Source: Numida meleagris
Lineage: Eukaryota; Chordata; Aves; Galliformes; Numididae
Reading direction: 5' to 3'
DNA: 64,000 nt
Assembly: GCF_002078875.1 (NCBI RefSeq)
Contig: NC_034409.1
Span: 13,493,111 to 13,557,110 of the forward strand
A program made the position numbers and the translations under genes. Within the stretch, counting starts at the first letter, position 1. Each line of letters begins with the position of its first letter. Positions 34,513-48,000 of this stretch are shown one piece after another. The notes under the pieces were generated by a model. The model had not been told where the DNA came from and ran no database searches. It saw only the letters and a program-made list of their open reading frames with translations.

Positions 34513-37500
34513 GGTAAGACTTCTCTACATCAACCACAGAAATTTCAAGACAGATCCTAGAAGCAAGAAGTCAGTCACATTTGTGTCCCCTGCCTGGCTG
34601 AGGGCCCAGCAGCTGACGAACGGAGCAGCAGTGCCTACAACAGGGCAGCACTCAGCTGCTGGCAGGCAATGCCTTTAATGTCCTCAGCTTTCCAGAGAGG
34701 TGTGTAAAACTTACCAATACAGTTGTGTGAAACAAAATCTGATCACTGATTGCTGACAAAGTGGCAGGTTCCCCATCCTTCTTCACTTGCACTAGCCCTG
34801 GCACTCACGTGACCCCCATGAGAAGCCAATTCAGAGCTAAAAAGCAACAACTGGCTGCTACAAGGAAAGTGATCAGTTTTCTGCTTAATCAGCTCACTGT
34901 GAGCTCCCTCACCTGACTGCCAGTGTCACCATCTAGGTGAACTGGGGAGGAAAGGAAGCTCGCATTAACCAGGGTAATACGATCAACTTTGTTGCATCAT
35001 TAAATGATGCACTACATTACTGAACTGGCTGAAATGAATAGGTAAAGACTCCCATAAGGATATCTGCTTGGCTTACAACTTGTTATTACCAAGCAATTAT
35101 GTTGATTCCACTTAGCAGCATATCCCATCTGCAGGTTTCAGTTCATTTTATTAGCACACAACCTGCTGAAGCCAAAGGGGCAGCTCACAGCAGCCAGAGT
35201 CGGTGCTTCAATGCCACATGCCCTCCACTGAATACACCTCCAATTTTCCAAGGTTTCTAAAAAGCTCTTTCCCATATAAACCATGTTAATTTAAATCAAC
35301 ACTAACTACAGAACTCTTGGAGCTGAGGTCATGGATACATGTCTCCTTTGATTCATGAGACAGAATCTGCACAGTATAATACAAAACGCTACAGCCTTAG
35401 CAACGTACCATTGCCCTCAAAAGCTTGTTCATAAAACATAATTTTCTACAACATGAACGACCTCACACAGAAATTATGAAGTGAAATACAAGCAGGTGTT
35501 GCTGTTATTATTCACAAGACGTTTTCAGTTCCCTGTTGTTGGATCTATATATTCTACCTAATATTTGGAAAATACAGTAATTGTGTCATTACTTTCCCTC
35601 ATAATTCAGCAGATCCTATAAATCTGGATGCATTAAACATATAATTAAACTCCTTAAGCTTTGGAAAATCTGATCTAACGATCATCTGTTTTTTAACACT
35701 CGTACATTTGAAATATAATGAATATATGACCAGTTTATATAGAAAATATGGTGACAAACAAACTCAACTCTCAGCTTTAAGCAGATCATGGTACAAAACA
35801 CCCAGCAGCCACATGCCTTCCAAAAAAGTTCCAAGCTGGAACAGAATTAAAGGCCTAGAACAATCAGTAGTCTCATCCATAGGCTAAAACCAAGGCAGCC
35901 TGCTCTCTCATGCACCCCATACCCACCAGTGCAGATAACGGGACTCTCCAGACACATGAGCTGTGTGCATTTTGTGACACTGACATTACTCCTGAGTGCA
36001 GTCACTCCTGACAACTCCACAGTCATCTGTGGTATGAGTTATAGGCCCCAAATCTACTGCTTTTGATTTCATAAATGCATTACACATTCTAAGTGTTTTG
36101 GAAAGAAGTTAACCCATTCTACCAACAAGCAAAATGGAAGAGCTATTAATAATTTTTAATCTGTAGCAAATAATTTTTTGCTTGGACTAGTATAGTGTGT
36201 ACACAGGTACATGAATTCACCACTTCTGAGCAGGGCAGGAACTGGGCTGGCTTCTCTGCTCACAGGGCCGCTCTCTCAACTTCTAACAGGTACTGAACAA
36301 GAAAGGAGAGTTGCACGTTTACATTTCTTCAGAAAACTGAAAATTCTTACTGCTGAATTTGTTCAAAGCTTCACACTAAAGCCAACTGCAATGAGTTTAA
36401 CCGTTTCTCTTCAGAATCACCTCTGAAGAAAGGTAATGGAAAAAACATATAACCACGCTGCATCTCAGAGGCACCAGTCTGCGTTCTGTCTCACACAGAC
36501 CACAATATCAACGCTCCCCACTAACAGCCACCAGCAACGTGACGCCAGCCAGTCTGGAACATATATACTGGAATTGATGAACTCTTATTGTCTTAAAGAG
36601 CATTTCTGACTGTAGCCTCTGAGGACTAAAGTCTCCATGCTGTGGTACAAAGTGGTATCTGTAGAAACTGAGACAAGGCCATCAGCTTCTGAAGTCTCAC
36701 TGTCAACCTCAGGTGGCCACTACCACCAGAACTATTACTAGAGTGACTAACATTCTCTGGACAGAAGGGACAAAAGGTACCTGAGATTGGTAGTTTTTTT
36801 GAAACGTGAAAGAAAATAGGCTGAAAGGAACAGAGTCTGAAGGCTTTGTGCCCCAATATATCTCACACTGCATGATCCTGCTGAGCAGCAACCAGACTGA
36901 ATTGGCAGGGCCAGCACCAGATGCAAACCACGAGGGAGCAGGACTGGGAACGCTCCTCGCTAAGGCTGATGTAATATTTTGACTCAGAGAACCCAAGAGT
37001 GCTCAAACTACAGACTGAAGTTGAGGACGAGTACTTTCAACAAACAGGCTGAACAGGACCACACAATCACTGAAATAATCACGTTATTACCCACCAATAT
37101 AACTGTTGTTCAAAGAAACACGGGAGTAAAAAACCAGCCACTTATCCAGGAACTCACTGCGTGAACACACTGGGCCATTTCAGCAGTACTGTACAGTCAC
37201 TGCTGGACACAGCCCACTGCAGATTTTTGGCAGCTAGCTCACACCTCTGGACCAGTCACTCACTGCTACGTGCAGACAAAGAAGAGACACAGAAAGGGCA
37301 AGCTCCCCTTACTTGTAATCAGGTGAACCCTTCCAAAAATACAGTGAAGGGGCTCTGCTGTGCCAGCTATTCAGGAGGAGACTGCTCCCCAGGACAGGGG
37401 CAGGCTGCACACCCTGCCAGTGTCAGAGCTGGCTCGCTTGAAGGAGCAGCGCCAGGCCCTGGCCAGGGATGGGGCCAGCAGCAGCCAGGCTGCAGCATGC

Positions 37501-38990
37501 AGCAGCTCCACATGAGAAAGCAAATCTTGTCCTGAGGGAACTTCTGTTTACTTGAATGCCTTCCCTTATAATCCCATTTTATGGGCCACATGTTTTGGGA
37601 ATGCTGAACAGTCAGGAGACTGGCAGCAACTGAAGAGAGGTGATTCCTTTCAGAGGACTTCTGTAAAGCACAATACAGTCTTGAATATTCCCATGGCAGG
37701 CCTGTGCTCAACAGCACTGTAACCAATACTTTGGTCTTGAACAGACACTGAACTCTAACAAGCAATATCAGAGCTTGGTGTTTTTATTCAGTACATATAC
37801 TTCATATGAGGGTTTTAAAATTCATCTTGAAACACTTTTCCTGTTAGAAAATGTAACATGACAAACTGCACCTCACCTTTAAAAAATATATTCTCCAAGA
37901 TAATAATGTAGGTGAAGCAGGAAAAAAAAAAAAAAAGGCTGAATGAGTACTCAATAGCTTCCTTCTTCGTGGGTAGGTCCAGTTAACCTGTAGGTAGAAC
38001 AGCACAGATCTCAGAAGTGTGGGGTATGAGATCCAGACACCCCATCCTCCTTTTACATTAACAAGTGAGCAGAGAGGAAGCACTGCCAAGACAAATTTAC
38101 CAGGCTTGCAGCAAACTGCATTCCTTGTAAATCCTCTCTTCTCCCCAAGAAAGTAAATACCAGTATTGCTGCCACAACTTTCAGACTCAAAGTACATCAA
38201 TTATCAATTGATTCACAGAACTAATAAAACATCCTCAGCTGTTTTTACCAACACAACACCTTTGTTCTCTAGCCAGAGAGGCCGGTGTGTTAATTCCCCC
38301 CTCCCTCCAGTTCAGTAAGAGCAGAGTTCTCAGTACCTGGCAGGACCAAGCACTTGTTAAGCTGCTGGAGTTCATTTACATTAAGATTTTCCATATAGTG
38401 CTTTGAAAAAGAAACTGGGCAAAAAGTACAGTGACTTATAATCCTGATGAACAATGGGCATTTCTGTGAACTGGCTTTCTACACAGGATGTGGGGTGGGC
38501 CTTCTTGAGCTTGTGTAATCAGTCTGGAAGTCCGAAAACCACACTCTGAAAACATGCTTTTCCTTCAACAAATACTCACACAGTCTAGCAGTAGTTTACA
38601 TGGCTGTCACTCACCAGTAAGGAAAATTTTCATTTAAAAATACGTGAAAAAAAATCTTAGTATCTCAAATAAGGTACGTGGACCTTAATCGCATCTAATT
38701 AAAATATACAGCCCTTTTTATCCAAACAAGAACTTTATTTAGGAATTAAAGCATTAGTTCTACTTATTAAAAGCGGTGTGAGGACTGCATTTCAGGCAAA
38801 GCTTTACATGCTAGCTTATGTTTTAGGATCGCGCCAACCCAGAAATGAAGACTCAAAAGGCACTGGCAACACTTGCATTCAAAACACTGGGAAACACAGG
38901 ATATCCTATGAAGTGGACTCTTTTGGAAGCTGAACGTAAGATACTACATTGAGAAATTCAGGCAGCCCTCTAATCCAAATCCTGCATTAC

Positions 38991-39054
38991 CTTTTTCACT
39001 TCCTCAAAGGTGCGCCAGTTTGCTGTACGAGGATTGGAGCGAGTAAAGCAAAGG
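38991..39054 (-). other. Candidate coding exon (minus strand)
   Basis: The 64-bp segment is bordered by a strong acceptor (CCTCTCCCATGTTTTAG on the minus strand) and a donor AAG|GTAATG. One frame (phase 1 in, phase 0 out) stays open and includes TRSNPRTANWRTFEEVKK. Three arginine codons with CpG survive in a CpG-poor setting, which favours selection on coding. I do not recognise the protein. Confidence 0.3.
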
Positions 39055-42000
39055 CTAAAACATGGGAGAGGAAGGCTTCTTCCAGAGCTCGCATCTGGCA
39101 CCGGGGTAAAAAGACAGCACCAGATGAAAAGTAACAAAATTGCATGCAGGAGCAATGCATCATTTCGTTATTCCACATTCAGAAAGCTTCTGTATTCATA
39201 TCAAAAGCATTCCCATTTATCTAACAGACCGCCGGAGAAAAAAAAAAAAAAAAAAGAACTTCCACTTGACCACAGAAATATTTCCATCACAAACGCCTGT
39301 GTTGTATCACAGAGACAGCACAATAAAGGCATTAAGAGTCTTTAGACTGGGCCCTGAACTTAAGCCCCGGAGGAATACGCTTCCCAGAAAGCAGCAGGCT
39401 GGTATTTCTAAGCACTGGAGAGCATGCCATTGCTTTAAAGAAGCGCGAGATCTAAGGGAGTGGATTACTATGAAAAAGCACAAGTTCCAGTTATGTTTAT
39501 TATTTTCAAAGATCTCATGTATTGAAGTTATCTGCCTGAAAGCATGACCACCCTATTTCCTGTCCGTCCACCTCTCGAAGTTGTGACACTCAGTTTATTG
39601 AGAACAATCACCAAAGAAGCTGGGTGTAAATTCTCCTCGAGTGTGTTCCAGATAAATGCACAAGCCTTGTATTTGACACTAGAATACAGTACTGTAAGAA
39701 ACTGTTAGCAACGTTTCTAAGAATAAAATAACTGTTTAAGACCAGGTATTTCACAATAGACAACTGATACATACTACTTTAAATTATATTTTTTCATTAC
39801 ATATTTTCAATTCCTAGTGAAATTTGATAGTAATTTGAGGCTTTTCCATTGTTTCCAACACTCACTGTCCAGAGCAATCTTTCTGAAGCTATACTTTTTC
39901 TCCTGCATGCAGACTTTCTTTCTGTAAGAAATTAGAAATAATGGAGTTTAAGATTGAGCAACTGGAAGAAAACCAATAGAACTCCAGCGCATTGAAACAA
40001 CTTCTTGCACATTAGCAGGTTCCATATGACGAGGAAACAGCAAACCTCTTCCCCACCTAGAATTAGCATACTGTGTTCTTCTAGGCAAATTATGAAGTGA
40101 CAGATATTCAGCAATATCAGACGTGGCACTTCCTACCACACCCTACAATATTTTGGCAATTACCACACAATTTGAGTCAGAAACTATTACACTCTATGCA
40201 TAAACTGTTTGGCTTCCGTCTTCATCTCTGAGCAGTTCTTGTCTGGGCACAGAGGCTACACAAAAGCAGCTCCGGTGGCTACAGAGGGGAAAGCTGTAAG
40301 AAAATCCCCAAAGCCCAACAGGAAGTGTCATTTGTGATTCACCAGCTTGCATCTTTTCCTGAGAGCACACCAACCAGCGGAAGCAGCACAGTAGTAGCTA
40401 CATGAAAAAGTCCTTTTCCTGTCTGCACTGAAGATCCCATGACCATTTCAGGTTGGTGTGGCCCAGTCCTTCTCCCTCATCAGACTCCACTATATATTCC
40501 TTTACTACTTCAGGTACTTTCAGTTAGGGCAGTGTAAGGGTGAAAAGGACAAAAGAGGAAAACTTACTGCATGTTGCAAAAGGCATTTTGTCTCAGAATT
40601 AGCAGTTTCAGAGGAGCAGAGAAAACACTTTTCTGTCTGGATGTACTGATTTTTTTTTTTCCAAGTAAAAGGGTCAAGAACATCTCTGTAACATGCTCAT
40701 ACTGTAGTCCATCACTTAGGTGGAAGTAAAGCAACACATCTCAGTGAGTGCTTATAGCCCAGTGCACTGGAAGAAAGCTGCACATTACAGTGATTGGACC
40801 AGAAGAATTACCAGCCATTTTCTTGCCAAAATAACAATAAAAAAACCCTAGAGTTTTGTTAACATTACAAGCCACAAAACAGAATTGAATTCCATTCTGC
40901 TCCCTACCGTTCCCATCTGGTTCTAATTTGCCAGAGAAGACTGAAGACTGTATTCAAAAAGCGTCAGACTGAGCTGTAAACATCAGCTTCTCTGCCAGCA
41001 TTACGAGTAACTTGTGAAGAACTGGAGCTACCACGGAAAGGAGCGGGGGATGAAGCAAGACTTGCTCTGTCATTAAGCTCATTGTTTTAATTGCATTGTT
41101 TCAATCCATGAAATGAAAGTGAGAAATGTTTGATGCTCCGAAGAAACATTTGCAGAAAATCAGCTTCAGCTCATCTCTATTGTAACACTACAAAATCAAA
41201 CAGTAAAAAATTGAGAAGTATCAGAACAGGCTGCCAGATCAACCAGACCTCTTGTTTTACAAAGTTTGTAATTAGAGGCCACATGCTGTTGCCTAATTTT
41301 TTCCTTGTCGGGTTATAAACAAAAGGACAAAGCCTGCTTCACATTTGCTGAAGAAATAGTTTTGTTAAACTGTGACAAGCTAATGAGTCTACAACTAATA
41401 GCATCTCGTGGTAAATATTTAATAACACGCCTTTGAGATTTTGCCCCCTATCTCTGCCTCAGATTTCCAACATGACAAAATTCCTGAAGCTTTTTTCATG
41501 AAGAACTAGTGATTAGTTCCTCGTTACTTAAGCATTTGACATGAGGCACTGATGTGATGTGTGAAAACCCACTTACACTGCTGGAACAGAAGTGAATAAA
41601 ATAAGTGTTTCTGTAGCAACACGGGCTTGGAAGGTTTATGTTCTACAACGCACGTCTCCCTTCCATTCTGAAGGATTGTAGTTGGGTCTGCACTGGGCCT
41701 CATCTCAAAATCTGAAGTGTGTGACAGAGAGCTCTACTTACTGAACAGAGCTGTCTCTTGTTCAGAACACGCTCTCAGCATCCATCAACACTGCAGTGAT
41801 GAAGCACTGAGCTTTGATGTCAGAACAATAACCTACAGGAGCAAAGAGCAGCTTAGGCAACACCATAAACTGGTATTGCCTCCCACATCCACAACAGGCC
41901 CGACATCCCACTTCGCAGTTAGGGCTCATTAAGAGAGCTGGCGGCATCCCAGCATCGAGCCAAGCCTGCAGTCACCATCAGCTCAGTCCTTCTGCTATCA

Positions 42001-45000
42001 CTCCCTGCTCTGTTGTACTGACACAGAGCTGTTTCCTCCAACTACCATCACCTCCGTGATGCCTCCAGCCTCAAGGCCAAGCAAACAACCCCACCAACCA
42101 TCTTAGTGATGCTTTCGTTAATTCCGTGGTTCCAGGCCCAGAGTTCTACATTGACTCCTGATGCCACTATATGACAACCACTTCATTTCAGCAGGTCCCC
42201 ACACAGGACTCGCTTTTCATTCACTGTTGCTGAAGGCAGCTCTTCATAAACAGTCCCTATACTTCCAGATTCGCTCTGTTCAAAATGATCACCTCACCAA
42301 TTCCTTCCCTTAATGCAGTCCTTCACCCTTATTTGTTATGCATACATGTGAACCTACCACTTTCCTGCTTACTATTGATCTTCAGTCAAAAAACCCCTTT
42401 GAAACAAGTGGCTTCTTTTCTTGCCTAAACATTACCATAATTAGAGGTGATTAACAGCAGCACGCACTCATACATTCAGCTTAGAATAGTCTCGAGTGCC
42501 CATTATACGAAGAATTCACTCAAGTCTCTTCAATATCTAGTTAATGCGATTTCTAGCCTGCAAGAGATACGTGTGAAAAGGCTTTGTTACACATGGCTAA
42601 GTTGCATCTATTTCATACAGCTGAGGTATGTATAATCTGACCAGTATCAGGAATTGTGAAAGGCTCATTTTGAAAAAGCTTCTTAAACCCCACCCACTAC
42701 TTAGATACACTCCTTTCCCATGAAAGGATCACAGCCTGGAAAACATTTGGTAAGCTCTCATAAGCAAGAGCCTTTATCCTACAGTATGTAAACAAGAACG
42801 GAGCATGATTCCCCCACTCGGATTCTACTGCCTTCGAAAAGAAAAGGCAGCACCTGTAACTTTATCATTAAGATTTTGGGAAGCTGAGAACAACACAGGC
42901 GGTGCTACCAGTCCCACTCACATTCAGACCTTTCAATACCCACAGACTCAGACGCAGTAGCAGATCCTACAGTTACTAACTTCTTATAACATTACCATAA
43001 AGAAATTAAAACTACTTCTTGGCAGGAACTGCAAACTAAACACGCAACAAGCAAAGTGTTCAACGAGCAACAAGCCACTTGATATTCATCTACAATTCAA
43101 AAATTTATCCGAGGAAAGTAGAACCGCTCAAGAATCTCACCAGACAAGTGATCACAGCACCATGCCTCTTTAACACCGAATTAGCGTGATTCAGACACCG
43201 GAGGATTAAGGCTTTACTGTCTGCGCCTAAGCAGTGATGCAAGAGGCTGTAAGTCTTTCTGTAAGCAGACATTTTTTCCTGGAGTTCAACATTTTCTCAG
43301 TCTGTATCCTTCTATACATAGCTAAAGCAGCTAATACTAGCATTATTATTTTTTACTTCAGCAGAAAGAATCACAGCCAGCAGCTGAGATCTACCCAGTT
43401 TTCAAAACCAAACTTTACGTGAAACAAAACCCCAAATGAAACTGCAAACCAACACCCCCAAATAGAGCATGACCACCTCTGCTACGTAAGAGGAAAATAC
43501 ACAGTGGAAAATACACCTAACACTCAAATGAAAGGTCCCTTATACCCACTAGCGACACTCAAGCTGCTGGAGGAGCATGCTAGGACAAGCCACCTACTTC
43601 TATCTATGCTCCACACACGGGGACTCTTCTCCATGCCAAAGCTACTATCTATCTGTCTCTTGCCTGAGTGATTCCAGGCCTCTTCTGCACGCGTTTTGCA
43701 GTGCCGAGCAGCTTCGTACTTTAGGTGGATTGCTGCCAATCGGTTTGTCAGGAAGAGAGATTATTTATACTAAGGGCACACACACGGACTGCAAATATGA
43801 CAGCAACACTATACGCCAGACTCTTTTCTCTCACAAATTTTAACACTCGCGTACCGCTGCCAATAAACTTGTGCAATGAGAAAACTGTTTTTTACTTTTT
43901 AAAACACCTACAGGTAGGAACTTGTTGTTTTGTTTTGAATCCAAGGGGCTACTGTGGACTTCCTCATACTGCTATGGTTCAAGCTGGTAATTAAGATTTG
44001 TTTGGTTGCTGGTGGTGGCTTTTTTGTGTGTTGTTTTTTAAAAAGGGAAGCACTTTGACATAGCTCAGGCACGACAGGTGTAGAAGTCATTTGTAGCTAT
44101 GGATGAGAAGCAGCAGCTGACAAAGACACTAATGGCTGTTACCTACATACATTCACACTACACTAAGGGGTACTATAACACCCAGTTTCACTGATTTCTC
44201 ATGTTACTCAGGCCTGTGCATAGCATCAAAGTTGCACAGACAGCAATCAGAGGAGTAGACCTAGTTATGAGCTGTAATAACCAATTTTGGGGAGAACCCA
44301 TGTATAACTCACAAATAAGCCGCATTCTCATTTTACTTGAGAAGTGTGATGTCTTTGTGTTGCTGGAAAAGAAAATACTGAGTGCTGCAATGTAACTGCA
44401 GTGCTGTCCTACTCCTTCCACAACAAAGGTGAGGACAGACTGGCATTGTTCTTCAGCTGGAACTGATAAACCAGCTCTGGGTTGCTGCTTTTCCTTCTTG
44501 TTTAAGGTACCCAAGATTTTGGGGGAGGGGAAGACAGGAAACTAGCACTTTTCCTGGTCCCCAAACCGAAGAATAGCTGAGATGGTACTGCTGCAAGACT
44601 TAGGCCACACAAGCATTCAAGGAAGCATGAAATATTTATACTCTGGGCAAACAATCACAGAAGTCTTGCTTTTTACCCAGAATCTTATTATCCAAACAGA
44701 TCGGGAGGTTGTCCCAGGAAAGTTTACTTTCAGAGTGCAGAGATGAGCTTGTTGTTGTATTTTTAAACTACAGCTCTTTTTTTCTGTTCATATCTGAGAA
44801 GTCAGTTAAGCAGCAGCTATGAGTTACAGGACTCTGATTCATGGGCTCAAGCGCTTTCACCTTCCAGGCACCTCTTGCACTGAAGGGAAAAAATCAGCAG
44901 TTTTAGCAGAGTTCCTCTTTCACATGGGAGGAGAAAGAAAATGAACACCTCTGTATTTAAGCTGGGTACGTTCCAGAGAAAACCCAAAATTAATACAAAC

Positions 45001-48000
45001 AGTCTGGGTGAAAAAGACTGAAAAGAACGCGCGCAGCTTGCTGCCACTGAACAGATTTTCCATGATGACGTGAAATCCAAAGTTCGCCAAGGAGCGTCCT
45101 TTCTACTTCTATCCACAAACATAAGCTAAATTCCAACAAACTGTGACTAGTAAAGAGCAAATGATTGATTGTACCCTACAGACAATTTTAGGTAATACAG
45201 AGCACGTGCAATACTTTGGAGTACACTTACAGGCTTCACCACCCCACCTGCATGTAACAAGGCTACTGATCTAGTCAGAGCATCCGCCATTGCAGAAAGC
45301 TAGCGAAAGTTGAGTTTGGCATAACACCTAGCTTCAAAACAGCACTCAAAGTAAAACTCAGATCTAATTAAACACCTCTCCTTTTTGTGCTTACTCTTGG
45401 CCCATCTTCCTCCTATCCATTCAGCTGGTTTCCAAGGCTTATGTACTTCACAATATGCATACACTGCATAGGAAATCTGCAAGCTGATTTTGGAGAAGTC
45501 TGGCAGGCAAGAGGAAATTTGGGCATAGAATTTCAGGTCTTCGATGAACTTAAATCTCCAGCCCAGTTTCTTTCCTTTGATGTTTAGAAATAACTCAGGC
45601 TGTCATTCAGATTCCAACAAAACTATCTTAAGTTTTGAAATTAAGAGTCCTTAAACTCAACAATAAAAATGCTTAAATAGATATTATGTGCTACAGACTA
45701 GCCAATCCCATGGTACAGCAAAGCACATCTATCTGCACCCACCCAGAAACTAGGGAAGGAGATCATCAAAAAGCTCCTCACCCCACAGAAAGAGGGCTCC
45801 AAGTTGTCCTCTACCCCCAGAGCTTACTCAAATTGCACATGTGGGCAGGAAACCAAGGTATTCCACCTGGCAAATTAAGCACTAGAAATCCATGATAGTT
45901 CAGACACAAGCTCCCAACAGGAAGAAAGTTAAAGCTAAATACAACCCCAATCTGTGTTTCCCTCCACAAGCTCCCTAAGATGAATGGAAAAAAAAACCAC
46001 CAGGCTTTCCTGTTACACAACAGCTAGCAATCATGTGATGTACCATGCAGCACAAGTGTTTGAAATAGGGATGTTTTCCATACAGAGATCCTCCTCTAAA
46101 CTCTTCCAGTCATTTAGAACTCTGCACTTGCATACAGCGCCTGTTTTAATCAATTCTACAATTTACTCTAGACATAGCCTGAAGGTACTTAAAAGTTGCA
46201 CGCTGTTCAAGAAGTACAGGTTAGGCCTGCTCATTTTCTGACCAAGACAAATTTCACTCAGGTGTAACTTCTCCAGTTAACATCGGGAATACACTCTTTG
46301 CTTTGACCCATCTCTACTTCCACTCTTTCCTCTAAACTGCTGCCTTAACCTCTAGAAGCCTTCACCATCCTCCCTTTGGTAGTCTGTAATTATCTGTAAG
46401 CATGGGCATCCACGTGTATTGATATGCAGAGTTTTGACCCTTTCATCTTTCATGTGCTGAGGAACAGTTTGTTTAACCAGATCTAATGGATCCCCGACAT
46501 TTTTTAAAGCTTGCTAGCCACAGAATGCATCTCATCCTTTCTTTCCTGCAACAGACAAGAAGGCCAGGAGTCCCCTCTGAACAGGGAATATTTCCTACAT
46601 CAAGGGAGCTTCTAACAAATATCACAAGTCAGACACGTTCTTGCTTAACTGAACGGTCAAAAAAACGCTAGATATCAATGCTCACGTTAGACTAATGTAA
46701 AGGAAAAACAGCTGAGTTCAGCAAAGCATGTCATACAATAAATAAAGATGAGAAGTAGAGCAAGATTCTATCTTAAGAGCTACAGTAAAAGTGTTTCTGA
46801 ACAGTAGTAAAACCTCTTATTAATTCCAAGGCCAACTGGGCACATCTAAAATTTAGATTCAACCAAAGGTCTCAGAAAGGTGCAGAAAGAAGGGTCTACT
46901 GGACTTTTCAACAACTGGTCCAGGTTTGTTTGTTTTTTTTCTGCTGATAGTCAATATGGAGTGGAGAACACCACTGAACGGACTGATGATCCAGAAGGGT
47001 AGGATGCAGCAAATACAAAACAGTATTTTTGCATCATGTAAAAAAAAAACCAAAAAACTAGCTACCTATTTTAAACTGTTACTTCATACAACCTTTAAAG
47101 GCTTTGAATTTTAAATATGGTTTCTGAACAGCTGTGAAGCTGAAATATCCAAGTTTCCAAGATGCTATTTCTAGAAAGATGCAACAGATGTTTTGTACTT
47201 GTTAATATGTACATCCTATTCTAAACAGGATGTGGAATTTACTTGTAATGAGGACAATCAGTGTATAATTGCTGTTCAATGCTATTCAAGCAAAAAGGAG
47301 AGGCGTAAGACACTTCCTGTCAAACACACAGATTGCCTATTGGAAAAATCTGTGCTTTATGCAGCATTTCAAGACAGGCAGAAGTACCTTGCAGCAAGTC
47401 ACATTTAGATAGCAGCAGCTACAGACAGTTTGATATCTGCTTACTTTGTGCTATGCCACTTACAAAATACATTGAAAGGATGCAAAGATTAGTCAAGAAG
47501 AAAATTTGAGACGTAGGTCCATAGTTCTGATCAAACTAGGTAAAGCAGAGCCATTAAAGTGAACAGAACAGGCCCTGTGTGACGCCTGAATGTTCTCACT
47601 AAGTTACTAAAGTGGGTAGAGCTGTTCAAACAATGTTGCAGTATCATTACATTACTAAAGTCATAAGACATGTTTAAGTAAACTGACATAAGCAGGAGAA
47701 AGCGTCATACTCCCCAAACCAATCACCTTGCTTTGCTAACTGTAGGATTAGGCTATAACAGGTTTAACAAAAAGTTCTCCGAGTACGTTCTAGCATTTGG
47801 CCTAGAAGGCAAAATCCGGATAACCAACACCACAAAAACAGCAGATTACTCCTATTTACTTGAACAGGATTACCAAGGAGTTACAGCACTGAATTAAAAG
47901 ACAAGATAAACCAATGTAGCTAACAGCTGCTTGCAAGGCCAATAGTACTTGCAGCACTATACCTGGGGGAAAATGGTAGAAGAGTAACTTGCCTGTTCCA

